This document shows positions 35,277 to 37,198 of a stretch of DNA of 37,198 nt, piece by piece (position 1 is the stretch's first letter; each line of letters starts with the position of its first letter). The notes beneath the pieces were generated by a model. It saw only the letters and a list, made by a program, of their open reading frames with translations, made no database searches and was not told the DNA's origin. A program made the translations under genes and the position numbers. The DNA comes from Oscillospiraceae bacterium (GTDB taxonomy: Bacteria; Bacillota; Clostridia; Oscillospirales; Acutalibacteraceae), in assembly GCA_015065445.1 (NCBI GenBank), contig SVQF01000001.1, forward strand, positions 1 to 37,198. Direction: 5' to 3'.

Positions 35277-37074
35277 CGAAAAGAAATCTCTGATTATCTT
35301 ATCAATAATCGGTATTATTCTCGTTTCGTGGCTCGGACTGTTCATAGCACCCTACCGTAAGGAAGGACTTGCTGAAATCATAAAGCATTTAAGCGACTTC
35401 TTTAACAACCCGTTTCAGATAACAATCACGAAGGACAGCGTAACAACTGTCCTTCTTTTGTTGCTGATTTATGGCTTTGCCGTGTTAGTCGGTATCTCAA
35501 ATATGAAGAATTACCGACACCGAGAGGAGCACGGTTCAGCCAAATGGGGCAGCATTGAGAAAATCAATAAGAAGTATAAGCAAAAGCCAGATACAAATAA
35601 CCGTATTTTAACGCAGAATGTAAGGCTCGGATTGAATGCTAAAAAGCACAGACGAAACTTAAATACTCTTGTTTGCGGAGGTTCCGGTTCAGGTAAAACC
35701 TTCTTTTACGCTAAACCGAATATCCTTCAGGCAAACACCTCGCTTGTCGTGCTCGATCCTAAAGGCGAAAACGCAAGAAACTGCGGAGGTGTTTTAGAGC
35801 AGAACGGATTTGAAGTCAGAATACTTGACCTTGTTAATATGAATCAGAGTCATTGCTACAACCCGTTTGTATATCTGCAAGATGATAATGATGTTCAGAA
35901 GCTCGTTACCAACCTGTTTAAGAGCACAACACCAAAGGGAGCGCAGAGCCAGGACCCGTTCTGGGATACGGCTGCTCAAATGCTTTTACTTGCCCTTATC
36001 TTTTATCTGCATTATGAAGCACCCGAAGAAGAACAGAACTTTGCTATGGTAATGGAAATGCTTCGTGCAGGCGAAGTGCAGGATGAAGAACACTCGACCT
36101 TTAGCCCTCTTGACTTGCTCTTTAATGAGCTTGAAGGCTTTAACCCCTCGCATATTGCAGTTAAGTATTATCATGCTTATCATTCAGGCTCTGCAAAAAC
36201 GCTGAAGTCAATACAGATTACGCTTGCTTCAAGACTTGAAAAGTTTAATCTTGATGCACTTGCTTCAATGACAAGTACAGATGAACTCGACTTGCCATCA
36301 ATGGGAGAAAAGAAGGTTGCTTTATTCGCTATCATTCCCGATAACGATACAAGCTTTAATTTTCTTGTTTCTATTCTATATACCCAACTGTTTCAGCAGT
36401 TGTTCTATTCAGCCGACCATATTCACGGAGGTTCTTTACCTGTTCCCGTTCACTTTTGTATGGATGAGTTTGCCAATGTATCGCTTCCCGATGACTTTGA
36501 CAAAATCCTTGCAGTAATGCGTTCAAGAGGCGTATCCGTATCCATTATTATTCAGAATTTGGCTCAGCTCAAGGCGTTGTTTGAAAAGCAATGGGAAAGC
36601 ATTGTCGGTAACTGCGATGAATTTCTGTATCTCGGCGGTAATGAGCAGTCCACGCACAAGTATGTATCCGAGCTCCTCGGCAAGGAAACTATTGATACCA
36701 ACACCTTCGGCAGAAGTCTTGGTAGAAACGGTAACTATTCCACAAATTATCAGATTGCAGGCAGAGAGTTAATGACACCCGATGAGGTGCGTATGCTTGA
36801 TAACCAATATGCAATTCTTTTTATTCGTGGCGAAAGACCGATTATTGACCTGAAATACAATATCTTTAAGCATCCTGCCTTCCATTTGACAGAAGACGGT
36901 GGCGGTAAGCCTTACCTTCACGGCGTTGTTGATAAGGATGTTGCAACGATTGTCTTAACGAATATTGATTACAGAGATTTAGACAAATTTGATGTTCCGG
37001 ACACGGACTTCACTCTTGAATCCGAAGAAACCTTAATTGAGGAATTCAAGAAACTTGAAAAAGAAAAGGAGTAA
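35260..37074 (+). CDS. VirD4/TraG-type conjugative coupling ATPase
   Basis: LVCGGSGSGKTFFYAKPNILQANTSLVVLDPKGE Walker A, FCMDEFANVSLPDDFDKILAVMRSRGVSVSIIIQNLAQLK Walker B region. Confidence 0.95.
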   Translation: MTRRDNEKKSLIILSIIGIILVSWLGLFIAPYRKEGLAEIIKHLSDFFNNPFQITITKDSVTTVLLLLLIYGFAVLVGISNMKNYRHREEHGSAKWGSIEKINKKYKQKPDTNNRILTQNVRLGLNAKKHRRNLNTLVCGGSGSGKTFFYAKPNILQANTSLVVLDPKGENARNCGGVLEQNGFEVRILDLVNMNQSHCYNPFVYLQDDNDVQKLVTNLFKSTTPKGAQSQDPFWDTAAQMLLLALIFYLHYEAPEEEQNFAMVMEMLRAGEVQDEEHSTFSPLDLLFNELEGFNPSHIAVKYYHAYHSGSAKTLKSIQITLASRLEKFNLDALASMTSTDELDLPSMGEKKVALFAIIPDNDTSFNFLVSILYTQLFQQLFYSADHIHGGSLPVPVHFCMDEFANVSLPDDFDKILAVMRSRGVSVSIIIQNLAQLKALFEKQWESIVGNCDEFLYLGGNEQSTHKYVSELLGKETIDTNTFGRSLGRNGNYSTNYQIAGRELMTPDEVRMLDNQYAILFIRGERPIIDLKYNIFKHPAFHLTEDGGGKPYLHGVVDKDVATIVLTNIDYRDLDKFDVPDTDFTLESEETLIEEFKKLEKEKE

Positions 37075-37081
37075 TTAAACT

Positions 37082-37198
37082 ATGAAAAGATTAAATTCAC
37101 ATTCAGACACTCAGTCGATTCACATGAGCAAGAGAGGCAAGCAGCTTTTCGGCGTCTTTGCCGCAGTTATTCTTGTTCTCAGTGCTTTTACCATTACG
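37082..37198 (+). CDS. N-terminal fragment of a membrane protein of the conjugation module (truncated by window edge)
   Basis: MKRLNSHSDTQSIHMSKRGKQLFGVFAAVILVLSAFTIT, preceded by AAAAGGAG. Confidence 0.65.
   Translation, partial: MKRLNSHSDTQSIHMSKRGKQLFGVFAAVILVLSAFTIT

Larger units (their letters stand above)
7488..37198. mobile_element. Integrative conjugative element, Tn1549-like gene content (left part; right end and integrase outside window)
   Basis: Ordered ParA/ParB, adhesin, SNF2-MTase protein, DUF3848, CHC2/Toprim, DUF3846, MobC, relaxase, PcfB and VirD4/TraG. The left boundary is inferred to lie just downstream of tRNA-Glu; the exact att site is not resolved. Confidence 0.85.

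Noticed and set aside
1-37198. CRISPR array, rRNA genes, integrase or IS transposase
   Set aside because: No regularly spaced repeat-spacer array, rRNA signature, or full-length recombinase/transposase was seen; the ICE integrase is presumably beyond the right edge.

Overview
The window joins a Clostridia-like (Bacillota) chromosomal segment (about 1-7490) to the left part of a Tn1549-like integrative conjugative element (ICE) that runs off the right edge. All identifications come from reading the sequence and remembered family motifs; no searches were run. The chromosomal part has a DUF1846 C-terminus, a low-complexity secreted protein, and a minus-strand cluster: small membrane protein, BirA, DegV, a secreted/anchored hypothetical, HAD phosphatase, dCMP deaminase, Mrp-type ATPase and LexA. 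It ends with tRNA-Met(CAT) and tRNA-Glu(TTC) under a consensus promoter. The ICE part has a repeat-rich presumptive left end, a SLOG/DUF1273 gene, a metallophosphoesterase, ParA/ParB, a Thr-rich lipoprotein, a thioester/Cna-B/VaFE surface adhesin, several small ICE proteins, and a 3079-aa polyvalent protein (ArdC-N-like, MutS-I-like, N6-MTase-like, SNF2 helicase). It continues with DUF3848, a CHC2/Toprim protein, DUF3846, a reverse-oriented two-gene cassette, an oriT-like region, MobC, a MOBP-type relaxase, PcfB/DUF3801, an ArdC-like protein and a VirD4/TraG coupling protein. The signals most worth follow-up are: (1) a promoter-driven, roughly 165-nt highly structured RNA ending in a terminator directly upstream of the SLOG gene; (2) a tnpV-like gene with its own ribosome-binding site nested out of frame inside the disordered linker of the 3079-aa protein; (3) a MutS domain-I module inside that helicase/methylase protein; (4) a compact minus-strand two-gene cassette with paired dyad operators next to the mobilization region.
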